Shown: positions 9,321 to 17,883 of the stretch, one piece after another
How the letters are laid out: the number at the start of each line of letters is the position of its first letter
Numbering within the stretch: position 1 is the stretch's first letter
Source of the DNA: Mediannikoviicoccus vaginalis
Lineage (GTDB): Bacteria; Bacillota; Clostridia; Tissierellales; Peptoniphilaceae
Reading direction: 5' to 3'
Assembly (NCBI RefSeq): GCF_928097925.1
Contig: NZ_CAKMRI010000001.1
Coordinates: 1 to 64,000, forward strand
DNA: 64,000 nt
The notes under the pieces: generated by a model
Database searches by the model: none
Told to the model about the DNA's origin: nothing
The model's input: only the letters and a program-made list of their open reading frames with translations
Made by a program: the position numbers and the translations under genes

Positions 9321-9455
9321 GTAAAAAGAGGTGGAAAGGCATTATTAAAGACTTTAAGTCTAAAAGGTATCAAAGTATGCCAGAGATAAAAAAATATAAA
9401 TATGACACTTTAAAGGCGATTAGAAAATTAAAGAAAAGCCAGAAGACTTTTAGAT
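9236..9455 (+). repeat. Direct repeat DR-A, copy 1
   Basis: About 220 bases covering the last codons of the replisome organizer and its 3' flank recur at 16840-17061, roughly 90% identical by eye. The two copies bracket the 7.4-kb locus 2 cargo. Sequence diverges abruptly after TTTAGATG in both. Confidence 0.8.
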
Positions 9456-9460
9456 GTAAA

Positions 9461-9506
9461 TGTCAACCCCAAAATGGTCCACAGTTATTATCGGAAAGTG
9501 GTCCAC
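9461..9506. mobile_element. IS21-like terminal remnant
   Basis: Begins TGTCAACCCC and contains two spaced TGGTCCACA units, one preceded by CGGAAAG. Multiple short terminal repeats of this type are typical of IS21-family ends. No transposase genes remain. It marks the exact left junction of the locus 2 cargo. Confidence 0.45.
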
Positions 9507-9658
9507 ATATAGTAAAAAATTGATCACATATCTCTTTCCCCTAGGGGAAAGGCATTTTACACAGTCTCTTACAAAAATTTAAAGACCATCATATTTTATT
9601 TAAAATTTATGACAGAATAATTTTTTTCGACTAGACGATAAAAAAAAAGATGATATAT

Positions 9659-9673
9659 TGATATTGATTATCA
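9659..9673 (+). promoter_or_regulatory. Fur box-like operator of locus 2
   Basis: TGATATTGATTATCA matches the Fur core TGATAATNATTATCA at 14 of 15 positions, 26 bases before the first ABC gene of locus 2. It implies iron-repressed expression. Confidence 0.7.
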
Positions 9674-9698
9674 AATAGCACATAGAAAGAAGGTTAAT

Positions 9699-11447
9699 AT
9701 GAAACTTTATAAGAAATTATTTTCCTATATGCCTGAAAGAAAAATCCATGGAATACTTGCGGCGATGCTAGCTGTAGTTGGGAATTTGCTACAGTTCTAT
9801 GCTTATTATTTAATTTGGATTTTGCTTAGAGATGTATTTTGTGGAGAAAATCTAATGAACCTTAAGATTTTCTCTATAAAAATTCTAGTTCTCTTTGCCA
9901 GCTGTAGTATCTTCTACTTTGGCGGGACATGGATGAGTCACTTAGCTGGATTTAGACTTGAAACTAGGCTTCGTGAAAAAGGACTTAGGCATTTACTTAG
10001 GGCTTCAAATACTTTTTTTGACACCCATAACTCTGGTGAGGTAAGAAAGATAATCGACAACAATGTGGAACAAACACACATGATTGTCGCCCACCTCATA
10101 ACAGATCAAACTATGGCAGCTTTAACTCCTATACTCATGATAGCCTTGACCTTTGCAATTGACATCTATCTTGGAATATTTTTTGTAATCATCATTCTAC
10201 TCAGTATGTACTTACTCTACAAAATGATAGGAGACCAATCATTTATGAAGAAGTACATGGAAAAGCTAGATGAAATGAATGCTGGGGCTGTGGAATATGT
10301 AAGAGGAATGCCAGTGGTGAAGATCTTCAACACGCCACTTATCGGTTTTACAAAACTTTACGACTCAATCATGGTCTATAAGGACATGGTCTACAAATAT
10401 TCGATGTCCTGCAGGATTCCCTATGTCCTTTTCCAATGGCTTTTAAATATTTTTATAATCACGCCAGTCTTTCTAGCGATATTTATGGTTTCAAAAGGAC
10501 AAGATCCTAATATCTGGTCGGCAAAAATTCTATTTTTCACTTTATTTATGGGATTATTTTTCGTAGATCTAATGAAGATTATGTATGTTTCCATGTATGT
10601 TTTTCAAGCTAACTCTGCTGTAGATAATCTTGAAAATCTGTTCACAGAGATGAAAGAAAAAGAAATAGTTTTTGGTACACAAAAAGATTTACAAAAGAAG
10701 AATATAATCTTTAAAAATGTTGATTTTTCATACGATGACAAGAATAAGATTTTACATAATTTTTCTTTAAATCTTGACGAGAACAAAGTATATGCTCTTG
10801 TAGGTAGCTCTGGATCTGGTAAGTCTACCATTGCTAAGTTAATCTCTGGACTATATCCTGTGGATTCTGGAGAAATTTTAATCGGCGACAGAAATATTTC
10901 TTCCTACGATGGAGAAAGCTTGATGAAAAATATCGGTATAGTTTTTCAAAATCCTAAACTATTCCAAGGAATTTCGATTTTTGAAAATGTAAAACTCGCA
11001 AATAAAGATGCAGATGATGAAGAGGTCTACAAAGCCTTAAAGCTTGCCCGCTGTGATGACTTTATAGATAAGTTCAAAGACAAGTACGATGCGATAATAG
11101 GTGCTGAAGGGATAAATCTATCTGGTGGCGAGAAACAGAGAATCTCCATTGCGAGAATATTTTTGAAGGATCCAAAGATAATTATCCTTGATGAAGCTTC
11201 TGCTGCTGCAGATCCAGAAAATGAATATGAATTACAGATTGCATTTAAGGAGCTTATAAAAGATAGGACGACAATTATGATTGCTCATAGGCTTTCTTCG
11301 ATTCGTGGAGTGGACGAAATTCTACTGGTAGAAGATGGAAAAATTCTAGAGAGAGGAAGCCACGATGAACTTATGAGGGAAGATAGCAGATATAAGAAGT
11401 TTATTGAAATATACAATGAAGCAAATGAATGGAGGGTTGATCTATGA
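9699..11447 (+). CDS. Exporter-fold ABC transporter, half 1 (YbtP/IrtA-like, locus 2)
   Basis: A 582-residue half-transporter with membrane helices over about residues 15-310 and an ATPase domain: Walker A GSSGSGKST at about 369, LSGGEKQR, Walker B IIILDEASA, H-loop IAHR. The D-loop reads AAADPEN, unlike the usual SVDPxN, and resembles YADPEN in the locus 3 counterpart (31096). It is the first gene of a compact six-gene operon behind a Fur-like box, and its stop overlaps the next start by four bases. With AraC control and an ECF module alongside, import of an iron chelate is the most likely role, by analogy with the yersiniabactin and equibactin systems. Confidence 0.85.
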   Translation: MKLYKKLFSYMPERKIHGILAAMLAVVGNLLQFYAYYLIWILLRDVFCGENLMNLKIFSIKILVLFASCSIFYFGGTWMSHLAGFRLETRLREKGLRHLLRASNTFFDTHNSGEVRKIIDNNVEQTHMIVAHLITDQTMAALTPILMIALTFAIDIYLGIFFVIIILLSMYLLYKMIGDQSFMKKYMEKLDEMNAGAVEYVRGMPVVKIFNTPLIGFTKLYDSIMVYKDMVYKYSMSCRIPYVLFQWLLNIFIITPVFLAIFMVSKGQDPNIWSAKILFFTLFMGLFFVDLMKIMYVSMYVFQANSAVDNLENLFTEMKEKEIVFGTQKDLQKKNIIFKNVDFSYDDKNKILHNFSLNLDENKVYALVGSSGSGKSTIAKLISGLYPVDSGEILIGDRNISSYDGESLMKNIGIVFQNPKLFQGISIFENVKLANKDADDEEVYKALKLARCDDFIDKFKDKYDAIIGAEGINLSGGEKQRISIARIFLKDPKIIILDEASAAADPENEYELQIAFKELIKDRTTIMIAHRLSSIRGVDEILLVEDGKILERGSHDELMREDSRYKKFIEIYNEANEWRVDL

Positions 11448-13165
11448 AGAACTATTTAAAAGATAGATTTGCACTTACAGACAAAGGTGCAGAAGGAACC
11501 ATCGTTGCAACTAAATATTCTGCCTTAAAGAGTCTATCATACATGCTTCCTATGTTTCTTCTTATGTATGTAATGCAAGGTCTCTTGGGGCTAGGCAAGT
11601 TTAATCTTAAGATTTCTGTCATTGCATATATAGTAATTGCCCTTATAATGATTTTCGTAATAAATAAAGATTACATTACAACCTATAATGAAACCTATAA
11701 AGAATCTGCAAATTTAAGGATTGAACTTTCTGAAATAATAAAAGATCTTCCCCTTAGTTTCTATTCAAAAAGAGATTTAACTGATTTTTCTCAAACGATT
11801 ATGAAGGATGTAGAGGCAATGGAGCATGGTCTTTCTCATGCAGTTTCAGGTTTTTATGGCTTTATAATAAACCTAGTTATTATTTCCATTTTGTTGCTAA
11901 TTGGAAATGTAAAGCTTGGTCTTGCAGTTATAGCTCCAATTTATATTTCTGCTATTTTGAATTTGACTTCCACCAAAATCCAAAAGAAGGCGACGGCGAC
12001 CTACTACAAAGAACAGAGAAAGTCTTCGAAGATGTTCCAAGAACTAATAGATCTATCCACTGAAATCAAATCCTACAATTTGACTGAAGAAAAGGAAAAA
12101 AGTGGCATTGACTTTGTTAGGTCCTTAGAAAAGAAACACATTAAGTCAGAACTGGGACAAGTTATCCCCATTGTTTCTGCAACAGTTGTGGCAAACTTAT
12201 CCCTAGCCCTTGCAATATATGTTGGATTAAATAGCTTGATAAATGGAGAAATAAATATCTTGTATTTTGCAGGCTACCTATTTGCTTCAGCAAGATTAAT
12301 TGATGGAGTTGCTGCCTTTAACCAATTTTATGGAGAGTTAATGTACATGGATTCTCCAATAGAAAAGATAAAGGCACTTAGATCAGAAGAAATCCAACCG
12401 GGAAGAGAAACAGAATTTAAATCATTTGATATAGAAGGAAAAAATGTAGAATTTTCTTATCTCGATGACAAAAAAGTCATAGATAATATTTCATTCAAGG
12501 CTTTGCAGGGAAAAACTACTGCTCTTGTTGGTCCATCTGGTTGCGGGAAGTCCACTCTAATAAAATTGGTGGCAAGGCTCTATGATTATGACAGAGGAGA
12601 AATCTTAATAGATAAAAAAGAGATAAATAAGGCGAGGACAGAAGATTTATTTAAACATATTTCCATGGTGTTCCAAGATGTAATTCTATTTAACGGTTCT
12701 GTAATGGAAAATATAAGGCTCGGCAGACCTACTGCAAGTGATGAAGAAGTGCTAGAAGCTGCAAGGCTAGCGAGCTGTGACGAATTTGTAAAGAAACTTG
12801 AGAATGGATACGATACGGAGATCGGCGAAAATGGATCTAACTTATCTGGAGGAGAAAGACAGAGAATATCCATAGCAAGAGCATTTTTAAAGGATGCAGA
12901 AATAATCCTACTAGATGAAATTGCGGCATCACTTGATGTGGAAAATGAAAAATATATCCAAGAATCTCTAAATAAATTAATTAAAAATAAGACGGTGATG
13001 ATAGTTTCCCATAGGATGAAATCAATCAGAAATGTAGATCAAATCATAGTTATGAAAGATGGAAAGATAGAAGATTTTGGAAAACACGATGAACTTTTAA
13101 AAAGTAGCAAAACCTACCAAAAGATGATTGAATCATCTAAAAAATCTGAAGAATTTATATATTAA
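11444..13165 (+). CDS. Exporter-fold ABC transporter, half 2 (YbtQ/IrtB-like, locus 2)
   Basis: A 573-residue half-transporter, translationally coupled to the gene before it. Membrane helices precede an ATPase domain with Walker A GPSGCGKST at about residue 363, LSGGERQR, Walker B IILLDEIAASLD and H-loop VSHR. The Walker B region has I-A-A where partners have A-T-A, as in the divergent FTSA of the locus 1 counterpart, so the second subunit of each pair tends to vary here. It is the presumed heterodimer partner of the 9699 product. Confidence 0.85.
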   Translation: MKNYLKDRFALTDKGAEGTIVATKYSALKSLSYMLPMFLLMYVMQGLLGLGKFNLKISVIAYIVIALIMIFVINKDYITTYNETYKESANLRIELSEIIKDLPLSFYSKRDLTDFSQTIMKDVEAMEHGLSHAVSGFYGFIINLVIISILLLIGNVKLGLAVIAPIYISAILNLTSTKIQKKATATYYKEQRKSSKMFQELIDLSTEIKSYNLTEEKEKSGIDFVRSLEKKHIKSELGQVIPIVSATVVANLSLALAIYVGLNSLINGEINILYFAGYLFASARLIDGVAAFNQFYGELMYMDSPIEKIKALRSEEIQPGRETEFKSFDIEGKNVEFSYLDDKKVIDNISFKALQGKTTALVGPSGCGKSTLIKLVARLYDYDRGEILIDKKEINKARTEDLFKHISMVFQDVILFNGSVMENIRLGRPTASDEEVLEAARLASCDEFVKKLENGYDTEIGENGSNLSGGERQRISIARAFLKDAEIILLDEIAASLDVENEKYIQESLNKLIKNKTVMIVSHRMKSIRNVDQIIVMKDGKIEDFGKHDELLKSSKTYQKMIESSKKSEEFIY

Positions 13166-13175
13166 GGAGGAAAAA

Positions 13176-13757
13176 ATGAATAAATTTGGAATTCGAGATT
13201 TAATAAATGCAGGAGTATTTTCACTATTAATTGTAATGACAACCTGGTGTGGAGGTATGATAGGTTTTATACCTGTCCTTATGCCACTAGTTCCATTTGC
13301 TTGCGGTTTAGTTTCAGGACCAGTATTTATGCTTTATTCAACAAAGATAGATAAATTTGGAATGGTCTTAATCATGGGAATAGTATTTGGACTTACATTT
13401 TCAATGTCAGGTCATGGAACGATAGTTTTTCCTGGAATAGTTGCCTTATCCTTAATTTGTGAGATGATATTAAAAAAGGGAGGCTATAAATCAATAAAAA
13501 CTGCAAGACTAACCTACACAGTCTTTATGATGTTTGCAGCTGTAAATTTAATACCAATTTATTTTGCTAGAGATGCCTATTTACAATCCTTAATCGACAG
13601 AAATTATGGGGCTGAATATGCAGAAAAATTACTATCTGTTATGCCAAACTGGTCCTTTATACCTATAGTTCTACTAGGTATGCTCGGTGGATATATAGGA
13701 TGTACCATTGGAATTAAAATCTTAAATAAACATTTTAAAAAAGCGGGAATGGCTTAA
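13176..13757 (+). CDS. ECF transporter S component, MptD/Trep_Strep family (locus 2)
   Basis: A 193-residue membrane protein. The start is ATG 13176 behind TAAGGAGG; an upstream in-frame ATG at 13128 lies inside the previous gene. About six hydrophobic segments, with a conserved glycine- and proline-rich GFIPVLMPLVPFACG block. The stop overlaps the EcfT start (TAATGA). It is the substrate-specificity subunit for the adjacent EcfT/EcfA. The family resembles those at 2225 and 28356, though sequences have diverged well beyond recent duplication. Confidence 0.8.
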   Translation: MNKFGIRDLINAGVFSLLIVMTTWCGGMIGFIPVLMPLVPFACGLVSGPVFMLYSTKIDKFGMVLIMGIVFGLTFSMSGHGTIVFPGIVALSLICEMILKKGGYKSIKTARLTYTVFMMFAAVNLIPIYFARDAYLQSLIDRNYGAEYAEKLLSVMPNWSFIPIVLLGMLGGYIGCTIGIKILNKHFKKAGMA

Positions 13758-14452
13758 TGAAAATTGATTTTAGGACAAAATTATTTTTGACAATCATCAT
13801 AGGATTATCTGCCACAGAAGGCTCCATCGGTATGAATTATAAATACCTTGGAATTTTGTTAGCTATATTTCCATACCTACTTGCAATCCTAGATAAAAAA
13901 TGGTCCCTTATTGGTAAGGGACTTTTTTATACTGGGATAGCGGTAGTAGGACAGATAGTAGCATCCAAGTATCCAAATTCTTATTTAGGGATGGTTTTTA
14001 ATCTCTACTGCGGAATAATACTTAAAATACTTCCCGGAGTGATGATGGGTTACTACACTGTGACAACTACTAAGATGAGCGATCTCGTCTATTCACTAAA
14101 GAAAATCAAATTTCCAGACTATATAATCATACCAATTTCTGTAATGTTTAGATTTTTCTATTCTATAAAAGAAGATTACAAAATCATCGGAGAAGCTATG
14201 TACATGCATGGACTTACGATGAAAAACTTCTTTAAAAATCCGGCGAAGATACTGGAATATAGATTTGTGCCATTACTTATGATTGTATCTCAAACAGCGG
14301 ACAATGTTGCGATATCTGCCATGACAAGAGGCATGAAAATGAATAAAGAGAGGTCTTCCATATCATGTGCAAGGCTTAAAACGGCGGACTATGTCCTACT
14401 TAGTTTCGGAATTTATATAATAATATTATTTATAAGGATAAAAATATGCTAG
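13757..14452 (+). CDS. ECF transporter transmembrane protein EcfT (locus 2)
   Basis: A 231-residue membrane protein that couples ATPases to the S component. Visible are several hydrophobic helices and the C-terminal coupling motif AMTRGM near residue 193, the second of the two short arginine-glycine motifs that contact EcfA. The first motif position reads MHGLTM, lacking the arginine. It overlaps the EcfS stop and the EcfA start, so the three are translationally coupled. Confidence 0.8.
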   Translation: MKIDFRTKLFLTIIIGLSATEGSIGMNYKYLGILLAIFPYLLAILDKKWSLIGKGLFYTGIAVVGQIVASKYPNSYLGMVFNLYCGIILKILPGVMMGYYTVTTTKMSDLVYSLKKIKFPDYIIIPISVMFRFFYSIKEDYKIIGEAMYMHGLTMKNFFKNPAKILEYRFVPLLMIVSQTADNVAISAMTRGMKMNKERSSISCARLKTADYVLLSFGIYIIILFIRIKIC

Positions 14453-15837
14453 AATTTAAGGATTTTTCTCTTTCATTCAAAGAAGATGAGGGAGAAAATA
14501 GAATACTTGAAGATATAAATTTAAAATTTGAAAAGGGATCTATAAATGTCATCACAGGCAGATCTGGATGTGGTAAATCATCTCTAATCAAGACTATAAA
14601 TGGAATTATACCAGAAGTTGATATGGCAAAGATGGAAGGGGATCTTTTATTTGATGGAGAAAGTATTTTGAAGTTGGATATAACCGACAGATCAAAATTC
14701 ATCTCAACAGTCTTTCAAAATCCAAAAAATCAATTCTACGCCATTAATTCCCTAGATGAAATCGCATTTGCCCTAGAAAACAGGAATGTTTCTAGGGATA
14801 AAATTTATGAAAAGATAGAATATTTTTCAAAACTACTAAATAGTCAGGATCTTTTAGGCAATGATTTATTCAAACTATCAGGAGGGCAGAAACAGCTAAT
14901 AGCCATAAATTCTGTGGCGGTTATGGACAATGAAATATATATTTTCGACGAACCATCCGCATCCTTAGACAGAGAATCCATAGAAAAATTGACCCACTGC
15001 CTAGAGGTTTTAAAATCCTTGGGCAAGATAATAATCATCGCTGAGCATAGACTCTACTATTTAAAAGAAATAATGGACAGACTACTTGTAATTGAAAATC
15101 GGAAAATTTTATCCTATAGTAAAGATAGAATCTCAGAAGAAATACTTGAAAAGCACAGACTTAGAACCCTTAAAGACATAGAAAAAGAAGAACTTATAAG
15201 TAAAAGCTACGAAGTGAAGAACCTATTCGACCACAGTTTCGATGAAGAAAAATCACTTGTATGTAGAGATTTTTCCTGCCAATATGAAAAAAATCCCAAG
15301 CTATTTGATTTTTCAATGAGCTTTGATCCGGGAATATATTTCATAATAGGAGCAAATGGAATTGGTAAATCTTCATTTATAAGAAATCTTTGCGGTCTTA
15401 ATAAGAAGCAAAAGGGCGAAGTATTTTACAAAAATAGAAGAATAAAAAACCATGGAGACTATATTTCTCTAGTGATGCAGGATGTCAATTATCAGCTATT
15501 TACAGAATCCGTTTTAACGGAGATGAAAATAGTAACAGATGACGAAAAAAAGATTGAAGAAATATTAAAGAAACTAGAGCTCTGGGATAGGAGAGAAAGC
15601 CACCCACAGAAGTTATCTGGAGGAGAAAAACAAAGACTCGCTCTGGGACTAGCAATGGCAAGTCCAAAGGAAATCGTGGTGCTTGACGAACCTACATCTG
15701 GACTGTGTTTTGAAAATATGAAAAGACTAATTGGAATATTAAAAGGGATGAAAGATGAAGGAAAGACAATAATCGTCATAAGCCATGACTATGAATTTAT
15801 AAAAAATTCGAAAGAAAATATAGTGGAGTTTGTATGA
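14446..15837 (+). CDS. ECF transporter ATPase EcfA-EcfA' fusion (locus 2)
   Basis: A 463-residue protein with two ABC ATPase domains in tandem. The first has Walker A GRSGCGKSS (residues ~39-47), LSGGQKQ and Walker B IFDEPSASLD. The second has GANGIGKSS near residue 302, LSGGEKQR and VLDEPTSGLC, where the usual D-loop aspartate is replaced by cysteine. It is the same architecture as 29640 and the ATPase part of the locus 1 fusion. It overlaps EcfT upstream and the araC gene downstream by four bases. Confidence 0.85.
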   Translation: MLEFKDFSLSFKEDEGENRILEDINLKFEKGSINVITGRSGCGKSSLIKTINGIIPEVDMAKMEGDLLFDGESILKLDITDRSKFISTVFQNPKNQFYAINSLDEIAFALENRNVSRDKIYEKIEYFSKLLNSQDLLGNDLFKLSGGQKQLIAINSVAVMDNEIYIFDEPSASLDRESIEKLTHCLEVLKSLGKIIIIAEHRLYYLKEIMDRLLVIENRKILSYSKDRISEEILEKHRLRTLKDIEKEELISKSYEVKNLFDHSFDEEKSLVCRDFSCQYEKNPKLFDFSMSFDPGIYFIIGANGIGKSSFIRNLCGLNKKQKGEVFYKNRRIKNHGDYISLVMQDVNYQLFTESVLTEMKIVTDDEKKIEEILKKLELWDRRESHPQKLSGGEKQRLALGLAMASPKEIVVLDEPTSGLCFENMKRLIGILKGMKDEGKTIIVISHDYEFIKNSKENIVEFV

Positions 15838-16766
15838 AAGAGAATAGACTTAAATCTTGGGGGTTCGAAGAATTTCCCACAGAGGATCCTAGAATTATAA
15901 ATTATATAGGCTTAGAAAGCCCTGAAAATAAGATGACCTCTTACGAAATATTTCCGGGGGTCTTTGTACTCTACATCAGTCTAAAGAAGAAATACAACGC
16001 CCATAACTCTTCTACGGAGGGAAATAGAGGCTATAGGATAGGATACTGCTATGAAGGCAATCATTTCACTTACATAAACAATAGCAAAGTTCTCATAACT
16101 ACAAATGAAATATTCGTAGGAAGATCAATACCAAATTCAAAATTTTCTTCCACAACAAGTCATCGAACCACGGCATTTAACATAGTAATAGCAGATAAAA
16201 TCTTGGATAAAAATTCCCCCTACTTTCCATACATTGGAGAATTTATATATAAATTTAAAAATGTAAAAGACATGGGATGTGCCATTAAAAACGAAGATTT
16301 GGTAAAACTTGCAAATGAATTAATTCAAGCACTTAAAGAAAGGGATATGCTATTTATAAAATTAAAATCCTTGGAACTCATATATAGAATAGGAAAAGTT
16401 GGCATAAATCCAAGTAAGACCAATTATTTCACGCCCGGAGGGGATAAACTAATGGAAGAAGTAGAGAAATATATGAAAGAAAACCTGGATAAAAATCTAA
16501 ACTTAGATCATCTAGCGAAAAAATTTAAAATATCAAAATCTACTCTAAACACAAAGTTCACAAGATCCTTCCAATACACACCGATGAAGTATATCCAAAG
16601 GTTAAAACTAATATATTCAGAAGATTTGCTTATAAACACAGATAAATCCATACTAGAAATAAGCAATGATCTAAACTTTCAGAATCCATCTAACTTCAAC
16701 AGAGCATTCAAAGATTTCACAGGACTTAGTCCTAGCCAATATAGAAAACAAAACGAACCTGAATAA
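15834..16766 (+). CDS. AraC family transcriptional regulator (locus 2)
   Basis: A 310-residue protein. The last ~95 residues form the two helix-turn-helix AraC DNA-binding domain (LDHLAKKFKISKSTL, then EISNDLNFQNPSNFNRAFK and the signature GLSPSQYRK). The N-terminal ~200 residues are the presumed ligand-sensing part. It is last in the transport operon and overlaps the ATPase gene by four bases. By analogy with YbtA, which activates yersiniabactin genes when the siderophore is present, it may sense the imported compound; this is inference. The stop codon lies inside the terminator stem. Confidence 0.85.
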   Translation: MKENRLKSWGFEEFPTEDPRIINYIGLESPENKMTSYEIFPGVFVLYISLKKKYNAHNSSTEGNRGYRIGYCYEGNHFTYINNSKVLITTNEIFVGRSIPNSKFSSTTSHRTTAFNIVIADKILDKNSPYFPYIGEFIYKFKNVKDMGCAIKNEDLVKLANELIQALKERDMLFIKLKSLELIYRIGKVGINPSKTNYFTPGGDKLMEEVEKYMKENLDKNLNLDHLAKKFKISKSTLNTKFTRSFQYTPMKYIQRLKLIYSEDLLINTDKSILEISNDLNFQNPSNFNRAFKDFTGLSPSQYRKQNEPE

Positions 16767-16788
16767 TAAAATTTAGGTTCGTTTTAGA
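16751..16788 (+). terminator. Terminator of the locus 2 operon
   Basis: Perfect 10-bp arms at 16751-16760 and 16775-16784, overlapping the last codons of the araC gene, followed by a T-rich stretch. Confidence 0.75.
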
Positions 16789-16839
16789 TTTTTCATAACA
16801 GAATCCAAAAAATCTCATCTATTTTTTATTTCTAAATAT

Positions 16840-17061
16840 AAAATGGTATAAAGAAGATAAAGATAAATTAAGACATCAAGGAGGAAATAAAAAAATGAAC
16901 TATGATGTAGGAGAATCTTTATAGATAAAAAGAGGTGGAAATCCACTATTAAAGACTTTAAGTCTAAAAAGATATCAAAGTATGCCAGAGATAATAAAAA
17001 TGTAAATATGACACTTAAAAGGCGATTAGAAAATTAAAGAAATGCTAGAAGACTTTTAGAT
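16840..17061 (+). repeat. Direct repeat DR-A, copy 2
   Basis: Copy of 9236-9455: the 3' end of the replisome organizer gene, without the rest of the gene. After TTTAGATG it continues into element backbone (terminator, then the 301-base noncoding element). Copy 1 at this point enters the IS21-like remnant. Recombination between the copies would remove locus 2. Confidence 0.8.
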
Positions 17062-17076
17062 GACAGTTACCAAGAG

Positions 17077-17122
17077 GGTCTAATTTTCACTGCTACTTAT
17101 GCAGTGGGAATTGGACCTTTTT
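17077..17122 (+). terminator. Long hairpin terminator upstream of the noncoding element
   Basis: A 17-bp stem (17077-17093 with 17101-17117, three G-U pairs) with a seven-base loop and a T-run. The related hairpin at 36741-36790 holds the same place before the second copy of the noncoding element. Confidence 0.75.
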
Positions 17123-17273
17123 ATATAAGCAAATTCTATTTCAAAATTGGTTACCAAGAAAGACTTCTTTTCACTGTTAAGTATAAGAGGGTAATTTTAA
17201 AGAATTTTGTTTCATCAAGATAAATATTTTCTGATGGTCAAATTTTAAAAAGATTAATAACTCTCGATAAATT

Positions 17274-17574
17274 TTGAACCTTAACAATTGAATAGACCAA
17301 GACAAGACGTTAATTATTTTTGGAGCGTAATAACCTATCCGCCAAGATCTTTCTGCTGAATAATTCGGCATAATAAGTACTGCTAAGCTAAAAGCAAGGG
17401 AAGAAGAAAGAGAGCGATAAGTAAGAGTTTGAATATAGGGAGGGATACCCTATCCGCTATGAAGAAAATGAGGATAATGATACTTCTAAGGTTGAAGCCG
17501 GCTCATCCGGAATAGAGGCGGAGGTGAGATTCCTATGTTGCTAATCCAAAGCACTTGTCAATGTCGTAAAACTT
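17274..17574 (+). ncRNA. Candidate structured noncoding RNA, copy 1
   Basis: This 301-base segment is repeated at 36817-37117 with no indels and 13 differences by manual count. It has no long open frame in common with the other copy. Nested complementarities are conserved: GACAAG 17301-17306 with CTTGTC 17554-17559; TTTGGA 17319-17324 with TCCAAA 17545-17550; TCCGCC 17338-17343 with GGCGGA 17517-17522. Two inner hairpins lie at 17354-17370 and 17435-17453. In copy 2 the second helix has a G-U pair in place of A-U. Strand is assumed from the flanking genes. I cannot name the RNA class; a cis-acting DNA site is an alternative. Confidence 0.6.
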
Positions 17575-17625
17575 AATTAAACAAATAATTATTAGATATA
17601 AAACTTTAGAGAGAGGAGGTATATA

Positions 17626-17787
17626 TTGGACAATGACTGGAATGGATTGGCTGATTTAATAGCAAATCTGATTGCAAAATATGCTGGTGTTTTAGATTTA
17701 GATAATCTGCCCGATCCAACGCCAGCAAAAAATCAAGAGATGAAAAATAGTTTAGACATGGCAAAAACACTAATTGAGACGGACTAA
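17626..17787 (+). CDS. Small protein upstream of the serine recombinase, 53 residues
   Basis: TTG start behind a strong GAGAGGAGGT ribosome site, 53 codons. The product begins MDNDWNGLADLIANLIAKYAG and is otherwise acidic with a helical tail. I do not recognise the family. Its place between the noncoding element and the recombinase suggests an excision or regulatory accessory, equivalent in position to Xis in the other module. Confidence 0.5.
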   Translation: MDNDWNGLADLIANLIAKYAGVLDLDNLPDPTPAKNQEMKNSLDMAKTLIETD

Positions 17788-17883
17788 TAAAAGTGTTATA
17801 ATATACTTGAAATTATAGTCCAAACTTAAATTCAAAAATCAAAGTTTATATATGATATAGAAAGTTATATTGAGGTTAATGCT

